64,000 nt of DNA from Zerene cesonia (Eukaryota > Arthropoda > Insecta > Lepidoptera > Pieridae): contig NC_052119.1 of the NCBI RefSeq assembly GCF_012273895.1, positions 8,470,705 through 8,534,704 of the forward strand, given 5' to 3'. Under the pieces are notes generated by a model, which saw nothing but the letters and a program-made list of their open reading frames with translations, was not told the DNA's origin and did not search any database. This document shows positions 1 to 12,575 of the stretch, in pieces. Both the position numbers and the translations under genes were made by a program. Numbering within the stretch: the stretch's first letter is position 1; every line of letters begins with the position of its first letter.

Positions 1-654
1 CGAATAATCGCACGTGTCTGGTCAGCCTTACGGGTGTATTACTAATTGGTTGATTCTGTCAATACGTGTACAGTGCATAATTATCTATTTAAGTGTCGGT
101 GTGGGCGGGGCAAGTATAAGCAATGTTTATCAAGAAATTACCTACGCGGTAATTAGTCAGCTCGGCACTGGAATTGTGTGTAAATAGGTAATTATTAATG
201 ATAATTTGTTTCGTTTTAATTAAGTGAAAATAAAAATATTTTACTGCCAAAAAAATAAAAAATACGATTTTTTCATTGAATTTTACAGTAGCAAATTAAA
301 AAAAAATCTTCACACACTTTTCAAGCACTTGTTATTCCCACAAGTATCAAACCAAACAAAGATAAATCGTCACACCCGCTGCCCATACGAAAACCGTACA
401 CGTGAGGTGTAAGGACACAGTGCACTCCCAGACACGCCGACGCCCTAACCCACATGCAACTAACCCAATTACGACGACGATAAAGAAAAATAACAAACCC
501 ACGATTTCACCGCGTCTAATTATAGCGAGCTATTTGTGTGTGCGCGGGCGCAGGCGGCATAGCGTGGCCGCCATGTCAGAGCTATTCCTGGCCGTCAGCT
601 GATCCGGATCGCTCGTAAACACGCAAGCTATTGACGTAAAAACAATCGCTACAG
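1..654 (+). other. Possible promoter and non-coding first exon
   Basis: Seen: a GC box (GGGCGGGG near 106-113), CACGTG E-boxes at 11-16 and 399-404, and a 7-bp inverted repeat AATTACC/GGTAATT (136-142, 148-154). From about 360 the sequence turns CpG-richer, and it ends at a very good donor, CTACAG then GTGAAT, with the cut after 654. No long frame is present, so if transcribed this is a 5' UTR exon. It could belong to a gene starting in the window and continuing right, or be part of a two-way promoter. Inference only; no transcript evidence. Confidence 0.28.
573..602 (+). other. Short upstream ORF (9 codons) with strong Kozak context
   Basis: The sequence GGCCGCCATGTC starts a nine-codon frame (MSELFLAVS) that ends at TGA 600-602. 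The GCCGCCAT context is near ideal for initiation but is also a Pho/YY1 binding consensus, so it may act as a DNA site rather than a start codon. It lies 52 bases before the putative donor at 654. Confidence 0.2.
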
Positions 655-830
655 GTGAATCACGGGATGAAACCGTCCCTGCGAGTCTTCTATTATTAAC
701 TTGACTGTTTTTGGGCCGAAGGCGGGGTCTATTTCGGCGCGCTAACTCACTTTTCTATTTTCAACGCGAATGTTCTGCTAGACGTCATTGGTGGTTGCCA
801 TCTTTTGTCTTGATGTTTACTTGAAGTTTA
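655..830. promoter_or_regulatory. Promoter-like patch with CRE, CCAAT and YY1-type motifs
   Basis: The patch holds TTCGGCGCGC (near 733), AGACGTCA (780-787, one base from a CRE), ATTGG (inverted CCAAT, 787-791) and GCCATCTTTTG (near 798), a YY1/Pho core. This order, read on the minus strand, is typical of a housekeeping-type promoter. Together with the GC box and donor to its left it marks the window edge as a likely regulatory region. Confidence 0.27.
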
Positions 831-3800
831 ATAGGTTTTTTGTAGGTACGTCCAGTGATGTGGACGGGTTATTGAACTATTATTTTTATACTGTTGCACG
901 GATGATGTTTATGGCTTATTCTAGACACATGACTTGTCTATGAAATTTTGGAAACCGAAAGCATATTTATCAAACACAGTATTTTAATCAACGCGGTATT
1001 AAACTATATCTTGGTCCTTGCAGACAATGTGACTAATTAAAACAACTATGTTACTAATTAAACACGGATAAAACATAAATTTCATCAAATACAACGTTAA
1101 ACATTCACCTTATATATTCTGTACAGTTGTACAATATTAGGGTTAAAGAGTCCAAATCATCATTACATGTTAGGTCGTATTTACTTAGTGGCACATTGTC
1201 TATAGCTGAGCAAATGTACGTCATAATATGTCTGAGCACCGTCGAGGATTGACAAACACTGTATAGGTTCCCACGGCCGGCGCCAATGTAGGTGGACCGC
1301 TACTTGTGTGAATGTCTTGCACACACAACATTTTGTGCTGTGTGTACTCTGGAGGTTTTACCAAATCCTCGATTTGAGGTTAAGTAAATCATAATTTTAT
1401 GTAAAAGTTAAGCCGGTGTAGACACGGTGAGAAGAGTTTTATAGGCTGTTAATTGAATTTGTGTATAGTTAACGCTTTAATACTGGTTTACAAGAACTAA
1501 CTGTACCGGAGATCGCACAAACCTACCTTCATCATTTTGTTTTTGCGATTTCTTTTAAAGCTGTTGCAAAAAGTACGGTAGACTTGAGAGCAACAAATCG
1601 AACATTGACATCTTTTTAAATACTAACCCCAGTTGAACGTCCTTAAATAAATTGTATAAAATTGATACTAATACAATCATATGATAACTAACTCAACAGT
1701 AACTAAATGAAAGTGGTTTTCACAAAATAGCAAGAGGTTCGAATCATTATTTTCCTAACAAGATGTCCGCAGCTAACTGATGCCAATTGATTTCGTACGC
1801 GCCATATTCATTAGTGAGGGAAACTGCTTTGTTATCATACCAGAGAGAACTTCTGAATTGTGACTTGTTTGTATTTCTAGAGATTTGAAAATGCGAAATG
1901 ATAAAATTTTATAACATTTATAAAGAATCATATTGAAGGAAATATAATATGCAATAAATATTGTGACAGTTACCGTTATGTTATAAAAAAGGGAATAATC
2001 TATCATAAAGTCATGAATGCAGTAACCATAGACATTTTCGTTTAATGTTATAAATCTACTCGCAATATCAAAGTAAAGCTATAAATATTATCCATCAAGG
2101 TAAAAATTAGTACGTTTTGATGATTTCTTATACATTTTATTAATGTCTTAAAACCACAGCAACCTCGATCCTATAAAACAGACCAGAAAATAAAACAAAT
2201 GTGTTCATACAAACGCAATGAAAGCACTTAAATTGTCGACCCACTGTCATTTGGCAAGACTAGAAGACTATTAATAAATGTCGCGAAATCATTTCTAGGT
2301 GACGAATTCAGTCTATTCCGAATGCATCAGTTACCTGTCCAGCTACTATATATATTACGTTTTGAGAGTCATTTTAATTTCAGAATGCACTTTTTGCTCT
2401 ATAAATACAGAAATACGGCGCATATCATAGACTATTCCTTCTATGTTATAAAAAAATCTTGTAATTTGTTTTTATTTCATCGCATATCTGCAGTTTTAGC
2501 GTGTTTTAGATTATACAAATCTATCTAGTAAATTTTCTGCCGTGATCTTGAAATTCGCGAAAAGTTTCATAAACATTTTAATTTAGAAGTTAAGGATAGC
2601 TTTGTTTTTGATCATGGCGTGATTGATAATTTTACCAGTATTTTTTAAAACATTATTAATAATTAACTGCTGTTTGTATTGGCTCTCGTTTTGAAGTCTA
2701 TATTGTATCTATTATAGATGTTACATCACATGGAATATAATACGGAATATTAATTTCAACAGAGAGGGCAAACTATTTAATATCACTCGGTAAGTAATGG
2801 TAACTATCCTGCGAACCTGGCAGCTGGAATATCTTTAAACTTAGTTATAACTAACTTGTATTAAGATGAGATGGTTCGGTAGAAACCTAATCGTTGAGTT
2901 TACACCTACATAAAGATTCTGAATCAGAATAGGTATGTATATCTTGTATTTCAAAATTATTGTTACTACTCTATTAAGGTTCTCGATTAAGAGGACTTTA
3001 CTCTTTACTACTTGATACTTTTTCATCAAACATTGGCGGGCATTGAAATGACAAGTGCCCAGTTGAGCAAAATAGAGCTTCAATGTTGATTGCGGTCAAA
3101 GTATGTAAAGAATATGTTTTGCACAAGCAAAAGATACGATATGACCGATAAGTTAGAACAGTCGAAAGTAGAATAACATCTGCTCATCGCACAATAATGT
3201 TGGCACGAGTCGGCGCGCGTCACGCGTCCGTCACATTTATAATTACAACACTCGACAACTAATCGGAGATTCATCACCATTGACGCGTTTCACGGCTCAA
3301 AAGTTTCAAGTATATATAGGATTCGTGTAATCGACAACGTAATGCATTTACGTATAAGATAGTCGCTATCTTTATGGGAGAGCGTGACGTTTGATGGCTG
3401 TAGTTTTGGCCCGATGATGTACTTTCGTCAGAATGCGTTGAATTTACAACAGTAAATATTTTGTAGAAGCCATAAACTTGTTGAAACATAAAGACAACGC
3501 ATTACAAAGTCCACAGATATTGCAAATAATAATGAGGTATCTGCATAAACTCTGAAACGCAATATATCACGGAAAACAAAACGCTAGTGTGGTATATTTC
3601 CCAACAGGCGATCTGCATTCTTACCATGTATATTTATACAAAGAAGAATCACTGTAGCTAACAATAAAATGCTTACATTTATCCGATCGTCATTATGTCA
3701 CTATGCAGTAAATTTTATGGCTTCACAACGACGTTTCATAACATCACACTGAATTTAAAAGCGAGTTAAAAATATATCAAAATACACCTACAGATACGTT

Positions 3801-5099
3801 ATAGCTCGTATTATGTTTTAGCACAAGTAATTTGTAGATATGGGTCATATTAGAGAAAGGAGACATAGACAAATTACATTTTGGGTGTAGTTTGTAGAAG
3901 TTGTGAATCACGGGGGGATGGGGGGTCGATTGCGTCACGCGCCGGCCCGCGGCTGTCACGCCAAGTAGATTCTGTTAGTGACGCACAATGGACTTTTACT
4001 TCATAATTCTGTATGTTTCACAGATCATAAAATATTTAGAAATTGCGATAACACGCTACGCTGAATATTTTAGAAAGTTCGTTATTTCTGAAAATTATAG
4101 CATCGTGGTAAATACTTTTGACATATGTACCTATATAATATTTATAAATAATTGCTTGAATTATATAACGATTTTAAGCTTTAAAGTAATGGGAATATGT
4201 CCTTACAGAACATACTAAGTATGAACTGCAAGGACATGTACCACGCAAGTTTGGTTGTCAACAACGACGGCATAACTATTTCTTTTGAAACGTGAAGAGC
4301 GCGATATAGCATATTGAAAAATTCTCGAATATATTTAGAAAAATGTATTCCCACATCATTTCAATACTCATATTTTCATCGTATTCAAGAGGAAGGTGAG
4401 CACGAGCGACTGGTAATAATAAATTGTAATAATTTTAAATCTTATTTCATTTATTCTTCTTTTTTTTTTTTAGTTTTATAATATTTTCTGTCAACACCAT
4501 TGTATAATTAGATATTCAATTAGATCATGTTATTGAATTTGTTGACAATTCCATTTTTAAATTGTTTAATATATGTCTATCTGAACGACCTTTGAAAATT
4601 ACGTTATATGTTTTTAGAAATACTATATTTATGTACCTTTTCAAAACTCACTGAGACTTACTAGAAGTCAAAACTTGCTGCTGCTTGAACATTACTTTAT
4701 TGTTTCAGTAATTCTTGGATTATAATGTGTAGCAATTCAAATTCTAAACTTTTCGGTATATATCCCCTTGCAATTATGAATACAAATAATGTTCAATTTA
4801 TTAAAATATTAAGAGCGGTAGGTATAAGTTAAGCTATTAGGGGTTCTTTTGATACTGAAATAAACGCTATAAGTCTTCAAGTGATCTTAGTCAGAAGGCT
4901 ATTAACTACATCCACTTAGAAGTCGAGATTGATAAAAGAGCAACGATAGCGAGTGGGATAATTTTATTCTGTTTATCCTTTGTTTACCATCGAGTGCGTC
5001 TGTAACATCACAATAGCCTGAATAAAAGCTAGAATAAACATTATATCGCGTCAATGATAATCAAGTAATGACGTCATATGTGACAAAATAATATTTAAA
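831..5099. other. AT-rich non-coding stretch with small GC islands
   Basis: No exon could be supported. Brief GC-richer islands stand out near 1270-1310, 3205-3240 (GGCGCGCGTCACGCGTCC) and 3910-3965 (runs of G followed by CGTCACGCGCCGGCCCGCGG). A 41-bp dyad at 4197-4237 is listed separately. Several short frames of 60-80 codons are AT-biased and look like chance. Confidence 0.5.
4197..4237. repeat. 41-bp near-perfect dyad
   Basis: Left arm ATGTCCTT-A-CAG-AA-CATACT and right arm AGTATG-AA-CTG-C-AAGGACAT are reverse complements except at three positions, around a single central A (4217). The odd-length, loop-free centre suits a protein-binding palindrome or cruciform better than an RNA hairpin. 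It is not part of any repeat family I recognise. Confidence 0.6.
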
Positions 5100-5330
5100 C
5101 GGAAACCTCTGAACGTTTTGCGTCAGCTGGTCACCTGTTGCTTTGCCCTTGTGCGGCAACCTCAGCCAGGGCCGCGATCGATACCAATGACGTATGCCCT
5201 CATTCATAAAGAGGGAGGCGCCCTCCCTCGGGCTGAACTACCTCTCCGGTAGGGGGAACTTTATGAATGGCGCGCACACTCGCGTATTCCGTTCAAGCGT
5301 TTTGTTGCTTCGGCGGAATTTGGAAAGCGT
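5100..5330. promoter_or_regulatory. GC-rich element with nested inverted repeats
   Basis: A GC-rich island in AT-rich DNA. Its core (5201-5269) has an outer 11-bp perfect inverted repeat, CATTCATAAAG (5201-5211) and CTTTATGAATG (5259-5269). Inside lie two perfect hairpins: GAGGGAGG-CGC-CCTCCCTC (5211-5229) and CTACC-TCTCC-GGTAG (5238-5252). It could be a small foldback transposon, a regulatory element or the gene of a structured RNA. No coding frame fits. Confidence 0.5.
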
Positions 5331-5339
5331 TCATTTTCC

Positions 5340-6300
5340 AACATTAAATAGGACTGTATAGTCATCTTAATGTTTGAAGATGAGTTTTTCTTTCGTTCAT
5401 TTTTTGATATATCAAATAAGTTGTTTTGATTTAGTATATCATTCTTTCTGGTATTTCTTGGTGATTATTAAATTTCAAGTCATTAAAGAGATTTTTAATA
5501 CCGATGAGAATGTGTTTTCATTTTTTTTTTCCTGTTTAAGTAAGTCCTATTAATTCGTTATTATTAAATTATCCTCTCGTCTATTTGCAATTTTTTATCT
5601 GATTGCTTTCATTATTTTAACACATTTAATGAAGTACTCAAATCTCACACTCACAACAATCTCACTAAATTCTAGTAAATACTTCCTAAACGTCCCCACT
5701 ATACAAGCTATATAGACGGCTAAGGTACGAAGAGTAATCGACATTCACCGTCTGTCTCAGACACTGCACGTGGGCCGGCCGATTGGACACGCGCACGCGA
5801 CACCATCAGTGTCGGAGAGGATAAAGCTGTGGAGTATGGATCTTGAGCTTATATCGTTTTGTTCGAAAATTTATAGCAATATTTTAAGCATATACTTACA
5901 GTTGGGTTGGTAGGTTATTCATAAAACCTATTATTATACTAGTGTATAAAACTATTTTGCAATATTAAATGAAAAGAAAATATTGGTTCGGCATGTGGCC
6001 TAACCGCTAAACATCTTCGTTTTAAATTAAAAGAAAAAGGGCCTCATTAAAACTGTAGTAAATATTAAATAAAATAAAGCATAATAATAAATAAATTGTG
6101 TAGCTCTAGAAACATCTAAATAAAGTTAAATGTGCATTTGAACTAGCTTAAGAAGAGAGAATAGTACCACGACACGATTTTCATAGATACAATATGCTGT
6201 AGGATGATGCAATCTCAGTTTCAATCACTTCATTGAATCTTAGAACAATACCTGGTACAATGTTTTGCAAAGTTTAGGTGATATAATTATATAGTATTTT
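5340..6300. other. AT-rich non-coding DNA
   Basis: No exon seen. There is a 12-bp palindrome TTGATATATCAA (5404-5415) and a small GC island at 5765-5820 (GGGCCGGCCGATTGG then CACGCGCACGCGACAC). Nothing else stands out. Confidence 0.4.
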
Positions 6301-6452
6301 CTTGTGTTTGGTTTCACGCGAGTATTATACATTTAGAAATTAAAAACTTTTCAACGGATTTTAAACGCGATTTATTCATTATATTATTAACCCGACGTTT
6401 CGAACACTTTACAACGAGCGTGGTCTCCCCGTGACCGTTTAATTTCTAAATG
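6301..6452 (+). repeat. Lepidopteran interspersed repeat, rearranged copy
   Basis: It holds the recurrent core CCCGACGTTTCGAACACTTT, seen again inverted at 39487-39622. The two copies match from CTTGTGTTTG through the core. Here a 13-bp piece, GTCTCCCCGTGAC, is inverted relative to the other copy, and the copy ends in TTTAATTTCTAAATG (6438-6452), the exact reverse complement of CATTTAGAAATTAAA (6330-6344). Confidence 0.6.
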
Positions 6453-8540
6453 ATATAATTATACCTTAATGTAAAAATATGTACTCGTATAATACTAAAA
6501 TGGCTGTTGAATGTCAATACTATACAATAGACTTTGTGAAATTATAATAACAAATCAATTGAATTGAAATAACATCTCAGTGGCAGTAAGAGCAGTACAC
6601 AAGCATTAATGAGTACTTTTATGTAGTGCTATTTTTCTCTAGGCTTTACTATGTAATTTAACTCCTTCAATACGGGATAAACTTTCGTTTAGCAAAGCTA
6701 TTTTTAAACCAATCCACCTCGCTAGCCGTAAACAACGACTCTGTTTACAATCTTCAAATGTTATCTTATCAAAAATATGTTTTATTTAAATTAGTTAGTA
6801 ATAAAATAATTTAAGTTATAACACGTAAGCCGTTTTTAAATTTATTGTATCATCGTATACTCTATATTTATTATGAATGTCATAAATCTTGAAGAAATGG
6901 TGCAAGAATTTCGGCTCATTAATGTTATGAATTAAAATGTTAATAGTGGATTTGACGTTTGAATAATATTATAATATGTATTCTTATTTCAATTTTCTGG
7001 AGACAGAATATTAATGGTTATAAAACTGATATTTCATCAGATGGAATTTTGTATTAGGAATTAAATTTCTTATTATGATTTATATATGAATATATTTTTA
7101 TGTCCGTTATACTCTAGTATTAGAATTAAAATAATTTCATATTGACATCGAAAAATATTTGATTAGATTTGTAAACACGAAGTCATAGAACCTTACCAAT
7201 ATATATAACATTAATAATATTTTTTAAACCAATTCATGATTGTAGAATAGAAGATATTTCATCATTTATTCTAATCACATAATTTAACATTCACAACTCT
7301 ATACCTTTCTATGTTCCTGTGTGTAATCAGCGATGCGCACGCGTCTCTTATTTATGCCGGATTACGCCCGCAATCAAGTCTCGTTTAATAAAAAGACTAC
7401 ATAATAATATATGACAAGGTGTCAACATTTTCATTTTTGTAATTGAAAGCAAGAAATTCACAGACGCCATATCAAGTTTTTAAAGTTTTGTTACGAATAT
7501 TCATAAAAATATCTAATATATAAAACAGGTCATAGAGAGATACTAAAATAGTCAAATGTATTCAAGTAATGATATGTCAGGCTATAGTTTACGATGAAAA
7601 TATAACTAGCAGGCAACCCCAATAATTCCTATGTATTGCTCGTGGTTGGCAACACAACTTAATTGGAGGTATAGGGGGATAGGGAGGGAGGGTGAACGGG
7701 CGATCAGCTGTCTTATTCATAGTGTGAAATGAGGTGATATAAAATGTCCTACCAATTTGAAGCAGATTTTCCCCGAGGGTGTGGCAGTATTCTGTGTGTG
7801 TGCGTGACCTGATTCCCGTCTTAACATGCTAGACTTCTACGTATTCCTAACCTTTTTTTATGTATTTTATTTCTTAATATTATATTTATTAATAAATTGT
7901 CGTTTTGGGATAAGATAGGTAACCAATTTTTTTGTAAAAATCGCTGAAATACCGATTGGTGCAATTTCACATGTGTATTTCAATTTTAAACTGAAGCTCA
8001 AACATTTATTTATTCAATTAGACTTCTTACAGATGCACTTTTGAATCCTTATAAGCTATAGCTTACAGCTTTAAACTTTAGCTTTAACCACAGGTTTGGA
8101 AAGCAGTTGCAACAGATAAGAGCCTAAAAATTTTAAAGATTTTTCAGTATTTATATTCATTATATCAATGTGATTTTATTAAGCGGAAATAATGAAACCT
8201 CATAAGAAAACACGTTTATTGTTAAATCTATTTTTTTGCTACGAAATTACGTACATTAAAACGATTTTTTCAATTCATAGACATATGTCTTATTGAATAC
8301 CAGCATTCCACCGCAGCTTTGCCTGTGTTTTAAAAGAAAAGATAGACTCTTCCGGAACTATCTGTCCTTTCTCAGATCTTAAACTAACTTTATACCAAAT
8401 ATTATCAGATCGGTCAGTGGTTAGAGTCAGACTTATACATTTAAAATTTTATTAGGATGTTTATCTACCTATAATAAATATATAAGAATAAAATTGAAGT
8501 AACTGAAAGTATTAATTTCTGCTTATTTCGAAAGGTTACT
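6453..8540. other. AT-rich non-coding DNA
   Basis: No exon, RNA gene or clear transposon seen. A short GC island lies near 7330-7380 and a G-rich run at 7670-7705. The remainder is low-complexity A/T sequence. Confidence 0.4.
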
Positions 8541-8559
8541 TCCACGGTGCGAGCATTCA

Positions 8560-8790
8560 ACCTGATCCGAGCTGCCCCTGGCATTGCCATTGACGACTAA
8601 ACCTTCGCCCCACGATCAATGTGCCCCTGAACTTGGCGCATGCGCAGTGCCCCTACGTCACACCGTGGCCATGGCCGAGACACCCGCCCCATCCCCTTTG
8701 GGGGGTTTCATTCATCGTTGCCTGACCCTCAACTTTGCCATTTCTGTATCGATCAGTAATGAAACCTATGCGGTGAATTAGCCGGGCTTG
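8560..8790. promoter_or_regulatory. GC-rich island with an NRF-1/EWG-type palindrome
   Basis: A sharply bounded GC-rich island. It carries GCGCATGCGC (8636-8645), the core of the NRF-1 / erect wing site, followed by repeated TGCCCCT-like words and a C-rich run (CACCCGCCCCATCCCC). A 65-codon frame crosses it on the plus strand, but I see no splice sites or family match, so I read this as a candidate promoter or enhancer. Confidence 0.33.
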
Positions 8791-10224
8791 TTTGTAAAAA
8801 TCACACGATTCACTCAGATTTATTATTATTTTCAATTAATTAGTAATTCGGACAACTTTAGTTTTCATAGTTTTGATTTTTAACTCCTGCTAGGTAAGTA
8901 GTATGTACACACCCTTACGAATACATCTTCTCTTGCAGATTACGTTACACAATATCTCTAAAATATTGGCGAATTAATTTTAAATTCAAAATTCAAATTC
9001 AATATTTTTGCGATCAAATTGCCATTAGTAAAGGAAGTATTTTATTTTCAATCATGGGATATTAATAGTCTGATGGCTATTAAGAAAATTCTTCTTAAAC
9101 TTTATAAAACTTTATGCTTGTAGTCTTAGTGCACGTAATGGTTATTTGATTTCTTTATAGATGCATTTATTTACGTTTAGCAGATTTCAATATTAACAAC
9201 AGTTTTTACAAAAAAGTGCGAGTTACCTACATTGGTATTACAATCAATTAATTGTAATTATTTATTTTACGTTTTAGGATCAATAAATTCTCTTGATAAG
9301 TAGTGTTTCAATTCCTACTGTTTTAAAAATCATTATGAATTATCACGCCGTGATATATCCTTGTTATTGTTTATAAATAATTCATTAAATAAATGTATGA
9401 CATAATAACAAAGTTTAAAACTTTATTCGCTACACTATCATCGTATTTCAACATGAGATAAATGATTTTGTAACCACATCATGCTTCCGCACAAACTGAT
9501 ACACTATTACAAGGAATATTTATAGATATGACGCCATTCTATCTAATAGGATTAAACTTACTGTACTCTAAAAGTGTATTTTACAATAATCTCTGACTTT
9601 GAACTCTACCCTTTTCGGTCGCACGTGGACTACCTTTCACATTTGCAAGGAAAATGCATGGAAATTGGCCTATAAATTACAGGATTGTCTCGTCACGCCT
9701 AAGCATTATGTACTTTACCTGCAATTACCTTCAGTTGAAATTTATTTAATGGATAGAGGTTCCACGTGGTTGTAGCTCAAGCGTACTTGAGATTGAATTT
9801 ATTGCAGCGTATTTTTGTTTATAATAAACAATAGCAAATAATAAAATGAAGAATAATCACTCAGTGAAATTGACACGAATGTTACGAATATTAGGTTTAA
9901 TTTAAAGATAATAAAATTCGGTATTAGAAGGTTTTTGATCTCTACGTATATAATATGGCTAATGTGAATATAAATAGAAAGACGAAACAAATTATGAGTG
10001 ACTTTAATATAAGATAAAACAGGTTTTGTTATGAATCATGTCACACAAAACGCCGTCGCTGGACAGGATACGTCCTTTTATCTTCATCTTTCTTATTCAT
10101 AACTCTGATATATCTCTTTATGAAATGCATTTAGATTTTTGTTATATTTATCCTTAGAACGAGATATTTTGTAACGCACATAGAATATTTCATAAAAACT
10201 TTTTTTATTTTATAACTTCATGTG
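8790..10224. other. AT-rich non-coding DNA with a homopolymer-like tail
   Basis: No exon seen. At 8980-9015 there is AATTCAAAATTCAAATTCAA, a tail type common at the ends of old lepidopteran retroelements. A homeodomain-like palindrome CAATTAATTG lies at 9245-9254. Confidence 0.35.
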
Positions 10225-10480
10225 TATAAGAAAGAAAAACTATTTATAACTCATGAACGGCTGAACCGATTTGGATGGCATTTGGTACAGAAACAGCTTA
10301 AGCAAAAGGATAGCTTCTACCCGGATCCACTGGAACGCGAACTATGCGAAGAAAATCCCGGGTCCATCTATCCTCTACTTTGAACACACGGGCGGAAATA
10401 CATATGAGGTTGATTTTTGTTTTGAAATAAATCGCAATATAAATTATACAAGAAACATTATACAAGATAGTAATAACATA
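10225..10480 (+). mobile_element. Degraded transposon fragment
   Basis: The words ACTCATGAACGGCTGAACCG, TACCCGGATCCACTGGAACG and GCGAACTATGCGAAG are typical of a widespread lepidopteran repeat, Helitron- or RTE-like. No terminal CTAG hairpin is preserved. The frame at 10271-10492 is a by-product of the repeat. Confidence 0.45.
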
Positions 10481-10779
10481 ATCTATAATTAATTTAAAAC
10501 ACAAATTTATACGACAAATGTTAATATTACGAATGGTATATAAGAATAGATAGTCATAAATAAAAGAAGAAAAATAAAACATTAAACTGGAACAATAATC
10601 GGTTATCAAAGCCAGTAGCCATGATTGATATCAAGTATCATATTCGGTAATTCAATCTCAACAGTAGCTTGCAAAAACCACATCTCAACCGATTCCCCAA
10701 ACGAGCGCACAATTAAAAAACGATTACGTAAGCATTAATTGAAAATCGTAGTGTGTATAAGGTTACGTGTGTGTTAGTA

Positions 10780-10860
10780 GGTCGGCATTGAGGCGCAGGG
10801 CCGACTCAGTATGAATGGAGCCATCGTGGGCGGCGCGTGGCTGCTCATTCATGCCTCTTG
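10780..10860. promoter_or_regulatory. Small GC island with an imperfect hairpin
   Basis: ATGAATGGAGCCA (10811-10823) faces TGGCTGCTCATTCAT (10838-10852). The arms pair except for one bulge and a two-base difference. The loop is GC-rich (GTGGGCGGCGCG). The ATGAATGG word is shared with the element at 5201-5269. Function unknown. Confidence 0.35.
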
Positions 10861-12575
10861 GTTTTAATTAAATGTTACAGCAATTAGCTAGATGTGATTA
10901 TCACGTGGTCCGTTTTATAGACTATGATATTGTTTGATTTCGCAGTACAGTAATGAGAGTCCCAAGAGATATTTAGACTTGTAAAGCTTACACATTTATT
11001 GTAATCTGTAATATAGATGGTGTATAAATGAGTTCATCAAATTGTTTCCTGATTTTAATTGTTTGTGGTTTATAAATTTAAATATATGTTAATAGCGTTC
11101 TAGGGTATACCTTACTGTACTCTATTAAGTATTTGTAAAGTTCCTGGAGCGATACTATTTACTGGGTTGGTATAGATTGCTTAAATATATAAGATTTCCC
11201 TTTGTCCATCAATATACCATTTACGTTGTTTTTAATGTTCTATTTAGTACAACAGTTCATTCATACCACCATGTAACTTTCACGTGAGACAGCTGGTTAT
11301 TATTTTCATTCGTCCTTAGTAGAAGTAACATTAGTTGCTCATTATAGCGTAGGAGGCAAGGTAAGGCCTGCAAGTTTTGCTTAACACGGATTAGAGCCCG
11401 CCAACACACCGCCATATGCTTCTAAAATCGTCTTTGGATTTAGTGTATTATTTTTTATTAACGATTCCGTGCGCAAAACCGACATAAAATGTACATATTT
11501 GGCTATACCACCCACTCTTATTTTGATAGAGTTAGCAATATTTGTTTTTGATTTTAGTGATTTAACACGTTGGATGAAGAAAAAATGCGTGCTTTTTGTT
11601 GCTCGATTGCTTTTTTTACATTTTACAATGTAAACGCCATATCATTTACACAAATTATTAGTAGCTGTAAATAGAAAATGCGGTTGTATTTAAAGATGTA
11701 TAAAATTAAATCAAATACTACATTTTCGTGTCTCTCAGTTTGGTGATTATTACGCGACGATAAATATGTAAACCATGAAAATTATACTAGCAGTAACGGA
11801 AAATAATCTAAATATGTGTCAAATTTTTTTTTTAATTAAACATGTTTTCTCATATAAAGCAGCGGATACCACTTAATTAATAAATCACGAAGTAATAGTG
11901 AATGCAAAGGGGTTATTGTAAAGGCAGACGACGTGGCCAGACAGATGTCCAATTCAAACTTGTAGTATGACTGAAATGTATTCTCCTACAATAATATTGT
12001 GTAAATCAATGTTGGATTACAATAGCATTTGTCGTCGGCGGACTTGTGGCCTGTCAGTTTGATATACAGTTTGAATCAACGTCAAATCATTCAAATGCTG
12101 TCTTAGTTTGTGCAAATGCAATATTTCCTTTAGATTATAAAGATTTTCAGCCGATTTCCATACCTTCTAGTACCTTCTACTGCTTAGCTTAATAAGCAAC
12201 ATTTTGCAGATATAGTGAAAAGTTGTTTTAGACGAACATTTCATGTGATTGCATTTTCTCCTTCCGATTTATTTCATTTGAACGATAATAAGAGTCGATA
12301 TTAATAGTTATTCGTTGATTTCGTTTTATGTTATAAACAAAAAAGTACTGAGTATACATACTAGTAACACACAATAGAAAATATACAGTTAAAAGTTTAA
12401 CTTTACTATTATTCTTAAACTAAGTCGTAATATGTTGCACTGCTACCTCAGAACTATCAATATTAGATTCAATGAAAATAACGCATAAGCAACACAGCGA
12501 ATAAAATAGACACAGGAGCCTAAATACCTTTTGAATTTAAAGTATTGTATGCGTGCGTTAATATCTATATTAATA
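10860..12575. other. AT-rich non-coding DNA
   Basis: No exon or recognisable repeat could be supported. A moderately GC-richer patch lies around 11920-12060. Confidence 0.35.

Noticed and set aside
8584..8781. 65-codon plus-strand frame in a GC island
   Set aside because: No splice context, family match or protein-like composition; better read as regulatory DNA.
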